Of a DNA stretch of 64,000 nucleotides, positions 55,400 to 64,000 are shown piece by piece. The notes beneath the pieces are model-generated. The model saw only the letters and a list, made by a program, of their open reading frames with translations. It was not told the DNA's origin and searched no databases. This DNA comes from Symbiodinium natans (Eukaryota; Sar; Dinophyceae; Suessiales; Symbiodiniaceae). The DNA lies in the NCBI GenBank assembly GCA_905221605.1, contig CAJNDS010002204.1, forward strand, positions 466,501 to 530,500, given 5' to 3'. Numbering within the stretch: the stretch's first letter is position 1; the number at the start of each line of letters is the position of its first letter. Made by a program: the position numbers and the translations under genes.

Positions 55400-57030
55400 G
55401 CTGTCTCTGCACTGGTGCCAATGACGTCATTTATGCGACTTTGTGCTCGTGCGTGCCATGTTTTCCCTGCCTGCAGTTCTTGCCGTCGGTTCCCGCGGAC
55501 TTCATCAGCGAAAGCTCAAAGACGTGCTTTCAGCAGTACTCGAGCTGGGGAGAAGACGGTGCAATGTAAAGGCGCCAGGAAAAGGAGCGAGTGAGGCCCT
55601 AGGCAAGATTCTCTCTTGCGCACCATGTGTGAGTATCAGCGCAAGACCGGCATGTGCCCCTTGCTGCATGCCTAATTTTGCATATTTCTGTGCGTACCCT
55701 TGTGTAGAGACTAGCCATCTGCCGCAGCGCCGGCCGGAAAGCGAGATTGGAGACGTGTAACGTGACACAGAGGGGGTGGGCTGCATGTCGCCATGGCCTG
55801 GCTCTCGTCCTTACAGATTGGCCAAGGCTGCTTTGCTGCCATTTGCTGCCCACTCATGTTGTGTTCCTTTGTCTTCCCTTTTATGCCGCAATGCAAAGCA
55901 GAGTGCAGGTTTGGGAGCTCTGGAATGCGCCAATCCTTGAAGCTTGCTTTCCGTTTCAAGCAGGCATTCAATCTTCCTTGCCCATGCCATGACGCATAGA
56001 CTCGGCATAGACCTTGCGCTGGAGTGCTGTGAGATGCAGGCGACGAATACGATCATTGCACCACATGTGAAGAATGGGGATTGGCAGAAGGCACCTTGAT
56101 GTGTGGTGCTCGATGTGCTGGGGTATGCTGGAGCCGAATCTGGCAGGCCTTTCAGATCCTGAAGGTGCGACTACTAGCAGTGCGCTACTGTAGCAAATCT
56201 AACAACCCATTTGGCAGCCACGCGTAGCGCTCCCCGAAGTTATGCCAGGACGCCGGGCGCGGTGCCGATGCAGGGGCCCTTGGAGACATGGACGGCGGTG
56301 CTGTCGATGGACGAGAAAGAGCCGGGATTCTGTGTTGACAGAGGTCGTGCACTTCACGTTGGGACTGCGGTCGTGCGTCCGCAACTGAGTGGCACGTGAA
56401 GTCCTTGACACCTTGACATGTCACGAAGCACATGTGCATTTTTCAAAGCTCGACAGCCCATTTGCGGCAGCCACTCACTGTTTGCTGAGGCTTCAACAGC
56501 TGCATGGGAGGCGGAATCAGCCAGTGTGGAGAGATGAGAACAACCTGTGGAGCTGTGTTAAGCCGTGTGGCATACCGTGGATTTCCCAACGACGCTGGCA
56601 AGACGGGCCTTCGCATGCAGGTGGCATTGTCAATCCTGCCCTGGATTGCTCGCTTGCGTCTGAGCCTTGCGCTCGGTTCTAAGAGAAGGCTTGAAGAGTT
56701 TCATACGGAGTTGCAGGGAGGGTCCGAGAGCATTTTACATGGGGGCTATGGGAGTCCCCATAAGGGAGCCCCTCTGGCGCCATGGGAGCCTCCGAAGCAT
56801 CCCTTGAGGCCCGGACCAGCACTTCTTCAGCTCGGCCCTGACCGTTTGCAGCCGAGCGGCTCGGTGGAGAGAAGCCCAGGCCTCGGAGGACGTTATAAAA
56901 CGAAAATGGTTGGAAAATGCACTTATGTTACATGCGGCTGCGCTCCGTCAGGTACTGTAATGTATTAGTGCTGTGCGGAAGCATTTTGGTGAAGGTGTTT
57001 GGTCGTTTGGTGCTACTGCTGGGTATGACG
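55400..57030. other. Unassigned stretch with weak frames
   Basis: Frames around 56211-56400 (VPMQGPLETWTAVLSMDEKE) and 56504-56900 are open on the + strand but give no motif. A minus frame also covers 56185-56439. Some may be 5' exons of the PPR gene. Confidence 0.35.
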
Positions 57031-57039
57031 GACGAAGGG

Positions 57040-59510
57040 GGCAGTTGCATGCTTGAGGCGTTGGCCATCCTTTCGCAGAACCCTGTGCCGTCCCTGGCCA
57101 CGTGCCAAGACCGGTTGATTGTCAGAAGTCCTTTGCTTGGTAAGCGCAAACTTCTGACAAACCAGGTAGCACACTCGGCGGCAATGGCTGCGTGCGAGAA
57201 GGTGGTTGTTCGAGCATGAAGCATACGTCAGCTGGCAGCTTTTCACACTCTGAGTGAACATCGAGACTCATTTCTCTCCAGCAAGGCAGGCAAGTGGAAG
57301 ATGGTGCTGCACATGCTCTCCTACCTGACCACGTTGCGGTTGCAGCCGGACGGCATGTGCGCTGTGTGCCTCGTCCGAGATGGCAATCAGCAGTTGGGGC
57401 AGGATCGTATCGCCTTCACTTCATGTGTGGGTGCTGGGCTCTGCTGCTGTGCGCATGACAGCGAGGATTGTGACAAAGACGTTGCACTGTGCCAAGGTGC
57501 CATTGAGAAGATAGGCCTTTGGCAAGCAGCACTGCAGCTGCTGGAGGAGAATTGCTGACACGTGACACCTACACATCATTCGCACAGTTTCTGGAGCGGT
57601 TTAGGAAGTTTGAACTGGGATGTCGAAGGTCCACTTAGTTTTGCCCTTGCCTCTTGGCAAGAAGCGCTGGACAAACGCAGAAGAACCTGCTGAAACATTG
57701 AGTGGAGAATCCTTCAACCCAACAGGAAGCAGGTGTGGCAAGCCCTGGCCCTAAAATCACCAATTGAGTGGGAATGGCTCCAGCACACCTTGAAAGCTTA
57801 CGAAGAAGGGCGCCCTGAAAGTTCCTTACTTCAAGCCCTGAAATATTTGCTGCCCTACAGGGTGCAGCAATCGAAGGAAGCCTCGGAAGGAGCAAGAAGC
57901 TTGGAAAGGCCGAAAGTCATCCAAATGCAAGGAGTGGTCGGCAAGAGGCACTTAAACAACAAAGCTAGTGATAGTAAATATGTCAGGGAATGCCACAGGT
58001 GCGAATAAACAAAAGCCAGGCACAGCCAAGCGCACTGCCCCCGGTTTGTCCGTGTCGTGCTTGTGGGCCGATCCGATCATTGTGCCCCAAATCTTCAAGC
58101 TCGATAGCTGATGAGAACAGTGCACCCTGCAGGATATGAAGGGTTTCGCCTTGCAGGCGTGCAAATGGGCAGTGATGAGCGCTCGATGTTTTCAACTTCT
58201 GTTGGCCTAGACTGTCACAACACCAAGAATTGGCGAGGCTGACGTTGTCAACATGTCCGGAATACTGAGCGCCATGGAAAAGGGACACAGGTGCTTGCAA
58301 CTGTTTGCAGCTTTTCGCAGGTTGATTCTTTCTGTAGAGTAACCGGCAGTTTGCACACACCCCCATAAACAGACATGCGGAGGTGGAAGAATGCACTTGC
58401 GCTCGTTTCCGACATGACTCTGAAATCGCTGGAGCCCTATGCGTGCCATGCCATTGCCAAAAAGTAACCCAGCTGAGAACTGAGTTGGTTTTTTCACAGG
58501 CTTCGGCCATCCACTATCAGCTATTCCGCGGTCATCAGCGCATGCGAGAAAGGCGACTTCACACCGCCCTTTCGGCCTTGAACATGTATGCGGCCGTCGC
58601 ATTACAATCACAATGGAATAAGTGCGTGGGCCTGCCAAAGGATAAAAGCTCCGGGTGAGTGTCTGCTGCGCAGGTCAAGTCTGGGAGCAAGCTTTGCACC
58701 TCTTTCAGGAGGTGCGAACCTGGCTGGGGTCAGTGTGTTCACATCTTCCAGAAGCTTCTGGTTGGAGTCTTCATTTTCTGCAGATGCAAGCTTGGACTGC
58801 GGCAGAGGCGTGCAACGCACGAGACAAGTGGTGCCCTGAGGTGAGAGACTACATCCCCCTGGACGTGGCGATTATGAGTGCAGTGACGGCAGCCTGCGAT
58901 GTGGGCGGACGTCAGGCACTCATCTTCTGACATATGTCACCACAGGCACGTGGCAGTGGGTGGCCTTCTGTAGGTGTTTTGGTGAAGTAAAAGTGGGACT
59001 ATGTAGCGAATAGCATTGAAGGTGAAAAACTTGTGCTGGAGTACCCAGTCACCTTCCGCCAACAACCGAGGCTGGCAAGATGCGCTAAGCCTTCTTCAGG
59101 CTACATCTGCATTGTCTATCCAGGCACCTCCTATGTTGCGAGTGTCAGCAGGGGGGGAGGGGTGCAACAGAGTGGGGATGCTGCAGGGTACTGCAGTGTT
59201 GTACAACGCCTGCATCAGCGCGTGTGGCCGTTGGCGACTAAGTGACTCGTGCACAAGATAAATTTATCCACAGACACTCGTGACCTATCTGGTAAGGATC
59301 TATGCAGTGGGAAGCTGCGCTCTCCATCTTGCGATCGCAGGCCCATCGCTGTGGATCCCAAGCGCATCACGACTCGGCTGCTGGGCCTGTGCTGAGATCG
59401 GGTCCGATGCGACCGGCCGGAACTGCGCTGTCCAAGCCTGCGCGGCTGCCAGAAGGTTGCGGACCCCAGCAATCACTGCATGAGATGGCATGGCAGCCTC
59501 CTCGAGCCAT
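57040..59510 (+). CDS. Pentatricopeptide-repeat (PPR) protein, multi-exon
   Basis: PPR helices appear in order across several exons. VAHSAAMAACEK ends at 57201 (GT donor). WKMVLHMLSYLTTLRLQPDG begins at 57286 after an 84-nt intron, phase 0. IEKIGLWQAALQLLEE follows in the same frame. RPSTISYSAVISACEKG spans 58500-58552. QVWEQALHLFQEV starts at 58674 after a GC-AG intron (58553-58673). DVAIMSAVTAACDVG ends at 58904, and WQDALSLLQATSAL starts at 59071 after another GC-AG intron (58905-59070). VLYNACISACG and WEAALSILRSQAH complete the series. The SACEKG plus WxxAL pattern is typical of dinoflagellate PPR proteins, which bind organelle RNAs and act in processing or editing. Start, end and the exons between 57560 and 58490 are not resolved. 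Confidence 0.7.
57733..57930 (+). CDS. Exon-like frame inside the PPR region, family unknown
   Basis: The frame reads VWQALALKSPIEWEWLQHTL, AYEEGRPESSLLQALKYLL and VQQSKEASEGARSLERPKVI. It follows a GCAG at about 57731. It is strongly helical and charged, but not a PPR unit by sequence. It may be an exon of the PPR gene or an insertion in one of its introns. Confidence 0.35.
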
Positions 59511-59639
59511 GTCGTTCTGCTCGTCTTTTCGGTACGAAGAGATCCGAGTGGCCCATCAGGTGGTCTTTGGCTGCTTCACTGGTAGAAGGCGCTGCTGTGT
59601 GCTATTGTGTGTCCCAGCACGTTGACGTGACAACGGTGG

Positions 59640-60690
59640 AGATGGCAAGCTCAGGTTGCCATCACAACACCACACTGTCTGTTTTCAGCTGAGACGTTGT
59701 GAGTGCTGCATGTTGTGTTGCAGTATGTTGCAGCTACGCCGAGGTCGTCTTTGCAGCATGCCTGGCTTGTCAGAGTCCAAGGTTTGCAGAATGCTTTCTG
59801 CAGCTGCTTATTAGCAGACGCAATTATGGCTTTGTTGTTTATTTTGTCTACCGTTGTATGTCGGAAGAGTTTCTTTCAAGTGGCGAACGCACGCACATGT
59901 TGTGATGGCTGCAGGGCTGCACGCCTGTTGCATGACTGTAGCATTCTGTAGCAATTTTCCATGTCGTGGTTTCAGGGCCTGTGGCAAGGAAGGTTTTGCA
60001 GAACTGGCCATCTCTTCAGATCTCTTAGCGCAGGCTCTGAAATCAAATTAGAGTTTACATATTTGCGGACATCATGCCATCCTGCAACACCACGACACTG
60101 CAAAGGCGGAAGTGTCACTCCTGAGGTCAACAGTTGATCACTGCGCGAAGAATGTACTTTGCGTGCACACCTCAAGCACGCGCCAGCTGAAAAGCCAAGC
60201 TATGTCAAGCTTTGCTGGAACTGTTCAGCTGTCGCGACGATCGTTTTCAGACAGATGAAGAAGACCAAGGCTGCTGAAGTCACGGAGCAAGTCGGAAGAG
60301 GCCGGCTCATGTGCAACCTATGCTGAGTGCAGACAAAGATCGATGCACGAGATCCAGTCCTGCTTTAATCCCCTTGATGCCAGCACCTCCAAGTGAAGCG
60401 AAGCTGAGGGTCTCCGTATGCCTGCGTATTAGTTTCTAGCAATCAGCCAGCGTAGTCAATCAGAGTTAGAGTAGCGCATGTTTTCTTGTCCCAGCACAGG
60501 AGGAGATTCTGGTGGAAGGTTCGCATCGGCGTGGTGCTCAAGCTATCTCGAGCTCCTTCTGGGGCCTGTGAGCGTGAAAGCAGTCGTCTGTGGTCAGGTC
60601 CCTAGCTCAATATCCGCGCCGTGTGGCGAAGACAGAGGCCCTCTATTTCTAAAGTCCAGCACTTGCTGTCTTGGTGGGGTCAGTGGGTCG
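59640..60690. other. No gene supported
   Basis: Short frames only. Confidence 0.45.
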
Positions 60691-60698
60691 GCGCATTA

Positions 60699-61425
60699 AT
60701 GTGTTTAAGGTTGCGTTTAGAATTTTCTCTGCGTCGCTCCACGCCTCTAACATCCCACGAGGGGCTGGCAGAGGTACAAGGTCAACCAGCGGTCAATTCT
60801 GCCCAGTATCAGCCAGCAGTTGGTGAGGTTGATAATCAGTGCGTCACCACCGGCCTCACACGTGGTACTCCATGGACTGGAGAAGGGATTGGTGCAGTCA
60901 GGCTAATTATTGCATCTGTTCCCAGAAGCTGGTGGTCGGGGATGCCGGTGGGGAGTGGTTCTGGTGACATGGGTGACCGCCCCCCAAAAGAAGAAATGGG
61001 GCCAACGGAAGGTGGTGGGAATGCTCCCTGTAAACTCCTGGGCCCGACGCCTCAGTTAACTTTGCGACCAGGCTGTCGGAGAGCCGATGTCTCCAACATG
61101 TGCATCTCCGAGCAATGCCATCATCTTAGTTGTTGTGCAGACTCGTGCTTGCACAGCTCGCAGATGCTCGGAGCAGTTTGCCGCACACCTTATAGAGACC
61201 TTTGCAGGTGTCTGCTGCTGTGGCTCGGAGACTTCTCGATGTCCATCGGCTGCGGTCCACGTGATCAACCACGGCGATGTCCTCGTGGAGCTTGTGAATC
61301 TTCGTTTGATGTTCGACATCAGCACCTGCTGCTGTGATCTACACAAATACGCCAGCACGATGGACATCCTTCATTTCGATTTACAGAGCTTTGTCTGCCG
61401 AGGCATGGGCATGAATCATGACTGA
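60699..61425 (+). CDS. Two overlapping plus-strand open frames, doubtful
   Basis: A frame from ATG 60699 to 61337 (about 212 codons) includes NSAQYQPAVGEVDNQCVTTG and MGDRPPKEEMGPTEGGGN. A second, from ATG 61087 to 61425 (112 codons), reads AAVHVINHGDVLVELVNLRL and LMFDISTCCCDLHKYASTMD. The second has better codon use in its latter half. They may be successive exons of one gene or chance frames. No family is recognised. Confidence 0.3.
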
Positions 61426-61429
61426 CCCA

Positions 61430-63180
61430 GCGTATCCCAAAAAAGCATCCAATCCAACACGCTGAGATAGCCACAACGTTGGATTGCATGCTTTATTGGC
61501 ATACGCTGTGAGTTCTAATTCGTGCTCGCGCGTCGGTACGCCAAGCACTCTCAAACCCTGCCAGACTCGAGGTGGACGGTGGATGATGGGGTCATGTAAT
61601 AGTGGCAGAACTCCGAGCTCGAAGTTGTTGAATCTGGAAGTTCTGGACGAAGTAAAGCTATGCGAGAGCTCCGCGACTGATGCGCGACCGTGCTGCCCGT
61701 TCGACGCAAGCAACTGAGCTCCTCGCAGCAGAATCTTTGCCAGCTTGACAAAGGCTACGAGTCACACGGCATCATCCGTTTGCTCAGAGGCCACTGCAGT
61801 AGCAGTGCCCGTGCTTGCACTCTTACAGTGCGCTGAAATGTCTGGACACGCTGCATGTTGCATTGGCCTGACACGGCCGCTGTGCCGTCTCGCGTGGTAT
61901 GTCACAGTCCAAGCCTCTTGGCTTAATTGCAGATGTGATTCAGAGAATGCACCCAGTAGCAATGCAAGACAGGCTGGCATCTAGCTCACTGCACAACAGC
62001 TAGCGTGCACATAAGATGGCAGCTAGCGTGCGCATAAAGTTTGCACACATGAGCTGTGGTTTGCAGTTTGCAGCATAGTCAAATATCCAATTGGCTGAGC
62101 CAGTCGCTCAGCCGCTCCATGGATGGAGGCGCAGTAGCAGTGGCCTGTGTCGGTGTGTTGAGCAGATCTCTAGTACTCTGTCGAGTAAGAATAGAATCTC
62201 AGCAACTGTACTGTAGCCAGATCTTGACCTTGGGGTTTCGATATGCTGAGCCCCGTTATGCACTCACCGATGTGAACCCTTGCTGCGATGCCAGGTACAT
62301 AGCATGGCGTCCGCTCCTCAAGGTTTGCTTCGACGAAGCGCTATCGACTGAACCCGACTAAAGGACGAAGTTCTGCGGCCAAACCGTGCAGACGGAGCTG
62401 GAGGCGGAAAACATCCCAAAACGTCCGTAATCTGTCCGCATGTGTGCGAATGTCTGGGGAAAATGCATTGATTTCAGCTTACAGTATCTTTCTTGCCTGC
62501 TCAGAAGCACTTATCCCCGGCAGGGTTGTGCAGAGGTCGGATAGTCTGCCCCCCCCCCCCCAAGGCCCTAGAAAGCCTCCTCAATGTATGGGATGTATAG
62601 CTCTACGTCCCTTGCAGGCCATCATTGCCGGCAGCCAGCGGCAAGTTGCAGCTCGCTGCACGTTGTACTGCACTGGATTGGTCGAGGTCCGGCTGCGTGC
62701 ATGTCGGTTGAGTATCTGTCGGTGAGAGTGAGGCGTGTATGTGCGTGTATACACTACAGTGACACTACAGTATGTACAGCATTTGGGAAGGCCGCTCGTG
62801 AGGACGAGCGTCAGCAGCTTCGCGACAGGCCTCACATGGCCTGAAGCTGCACTGCACCACATGTCATGTAAGTCATGTACGTGTCATTCACCACATAAGC
62901 AGCACTCGGCAACTTGCAGGCAAATTGCTGCAGGCGCTGACTCGGGAGGACACCGTGAGTCGACCGGTGATGGCTGCAGCGAATGCAATTATGTTGTAAG
63001 GAGCTTGGACGCGGGGTGCGGGCCTTGAGCGGGATTGTGTCCTTCGGAATGTTTAAAGCAGAACGCACATCCGAACGATTCACCGTTCATGTTTATGTCA
63101 GAAGTCTTTGTGTCGAGCCCTTTGGCAGCTGTCTGTTACCAGGTTTCTTCGGGGACAGCTTTGCTGCCAGCCGTCCCGCG
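61430..63180. other. No gene supported
   Basis: Short frames. One near 62225-62295 (LGFRYAEPRYALTDVNPCCD), before a GTACAT donor, is weakly exon-like. A C13 run lies at 62549-62561. Confidence 0.4.
62549..62561 (+). repeat. Poly-C tract
   Basis: Thirteen consecutive C residues. Confidence 0.95.
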
Positions 63181-63186
63181 CCAGAG

Positions 63187-63368
63187 GCAAGCTTGATTAC
63201 ATTGAGTATGTACTTTGCGCGCAGCAGTTGTCAGCGCTGGCCAGTGGCAAGGCCTCGCAGAAGCTGGTGCAGCAGCCCACGTTGGACAAGTGCAGAGCAG
63301 ATCGCAAGATCCTCAGCGTTGGCTGCAAGACCGTTGCAGAAAAAGGGGATGTGTTGAGGCACTACTGA
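63187..63368 (+). CDS. Terminal exon of an unidentified gene
   Basis: After an AG acceptor the frame reads GKLDYIEYVLCAQQLSALAS and CRADRKILSVGCKTVAEKGD and stops at 63366-63368. Codon use is good. Upstream exons were not identified. It overlaps the 3' end of a minus-strand frame by about 55 bp. Confidence 0.4.
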
Positions 63369-63735
63369 CAAAGACTGCGAATGGATCCTGCGAACAGCCT
63401 TCTCCATTCGAAACAAGGCGCGGGGATACTGAAGTTGAGTGAGGAGCCTTAAGCAGGATGAAAAGTCGGATGAAAGATGAAGCAGCTCTCATGGAAGTGC
63501 AGCCTGGGTGCAGGTGATCCAGCGGCGGAGGGAGAGTGAAGCCCCACTCTTGGCCTTCGTTCGTTAGTTGAATCGAGGCGTCCCCCCAGTCGCTGGAGTC
63601 TGACATCTTTGGCAGGTCGACGCGGATGCCGCTGAAGAGGCAGTCGCGCCTTGGACAGGTTTGGACAAGAGATGACAACAGCGGATATTCTTCCGTGGTT
63701 CGAGTGTAAAGGGCAACAAGATTCTTAAGTAGCAT
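63313..63735 (-). CDS. Unidentified minus-strand open frame (141 codons)
   Basis: ATG at 63733-63735. It reads ALYTRTTEEYPLLSSLVQTC, FSGIRVDLPKMSDSSDWGDA and GQEWGFTLPPPLDHLHPG; the later part is weaker and may be past a splice site. The first half has strong coding character. It runs convergently with the plus-strand exon ending at 63368. No family is recognised. Confidence 0.4.
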   Translation of the reverse strand: MLLKNLVALYTRTTEEYPLLSSLVQTCPRRDCLFSGIRVDLPKMSDSSDWGDASIQLTNEGQEWGFTLPPPLDHLHPGCTSMRAASSFIRLFILLKAPHSTSVSPRLVSNGEGCSQDPFAVFVSSASTHPLFLQRSCSQR

Positions 63736-64000
63736 GTTGCAAGAATGCAAGAGTATGCAGCTTGGGACAGAAGGCCTCAATCTTCAGTCGGCGCTGTCAA
63801 CGCTAAAAAACTACGTGGAGTGTACGAGCGTCAATGGTCAGCTCAGTTTCCGGCCTGTAGCCACTGCGGCCGCGCAAAGGCCCGCAGCCGCGCAGTCTCC
63901 ATGCGACTTGGAGGAATTCAGGTAGGGCCGCGCGGACTCTTGCAAAAACAACATGAAGCAACGATCACAACAGTCAGTGAACAGTCCTTAACTTAGATGG

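Overview
This is a window of nuclear DNA from a eukaryote, most likely a dinoflagellate of the Symbiodiniaceae type. The reasons, read from the sequence: genes are split into many small exons. Introns join in phase not only at GT-AG but also at GC-AG and GA-AG borders, usually with a G directly after the acceptor AG, a splice-site set known from Symbiodinium-type genomes. Coding exons favour C/G-ending codons. The protein repertoire (alga-type GST, ankyrin/ubiquitin-like, flagellar proteins, PPR arrays with the SACEKG signature) fits. There are no operons, Shine-Dalgarno sites, CRISPR arrays or recognisable rRNA/tRNA genes, and no clear relict of the dinoflagellate spliced leader. All gene models are hand-built from frame, splice phase and family motifs. 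Exon borders given to the base are those where donor, acceptor and phase agree; the rest are approximate.

Layout, left to right. 1-2.5 kb: no gene supported, only a 9-bp minisatellite. 2.5-5.9 kb (+): a many-exon glutathione S-transferase-like gene with a CPYC thioredoxin-fold motif, probably preceded by a signal-peptide exon. 5.9-13.3 kb: T-rich spacer, microsatellites and scattered unidentified (+) exons. 13.4-14.2 kb (+): endonuclease I (EndA/NucM-type) in two exons. 15.4-16.2 kb (+): an unidentified gene interrupted by a 10-bp duplication. 17.2-17.8 kb (-): an unidentified two-exon gene. 18.7-20.1 kb (+): a TBC-domain Rab GAP. 21-24 kb (+): an Ala-rich exon pair and a four-exon coiled-coil gene. 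25.3-26.3 kb (-): unidentified gene. 26.4-33.5 kb: mostly unassigned. 33.9-35.0 kb (-): a large open frame of about 380 codons. 35.8-36.8 kb (+): unidentified gene.

38.6-39.9 kb (+): a radial spoke head protein 9-like gene built of micro-exons. 40.9-41.8 kb: a purine-rich simple-repeat block with an inverted repeat. 42.4-44 kb (+): unidentified exons. 44.3-48.0 kb (+): a KH-domain locus, an intronless ubiquitin-like/ankyrin protein ending in a CaaX box, unidentified exons, and a second KH domain. 49.5-52.5 kb (+): a sperm-tail PG-rich (SHIPPO-type) axonemal protein whose 393-bp unit is tandemly repeated almost without change. 54-55.4 kb (+): Ala/Pro-rich exons with a Cys-cluster exon. 57-59.5 kb (+): a pentatricopeptide-repeat gene. 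60.7-64 kb: weak open frames and a convergent exon/ORF pair.

Functional themes: the RSP9-like and PG-rich genes belong to the flagellar axoneme. KH and PPR proteins point to RNA metabolism, the PPR one probably in an organelle. TBC points to membrane traffic. Most genes are on the + strand, with short (-) islands at about 17, 25, 34 and 63 kb. No single multi-gene system is evident. The most unusual signals are the border structure of the introns, the near-identical 393-bp axonemal repeat and several strongly coding genes without a recognisable family.
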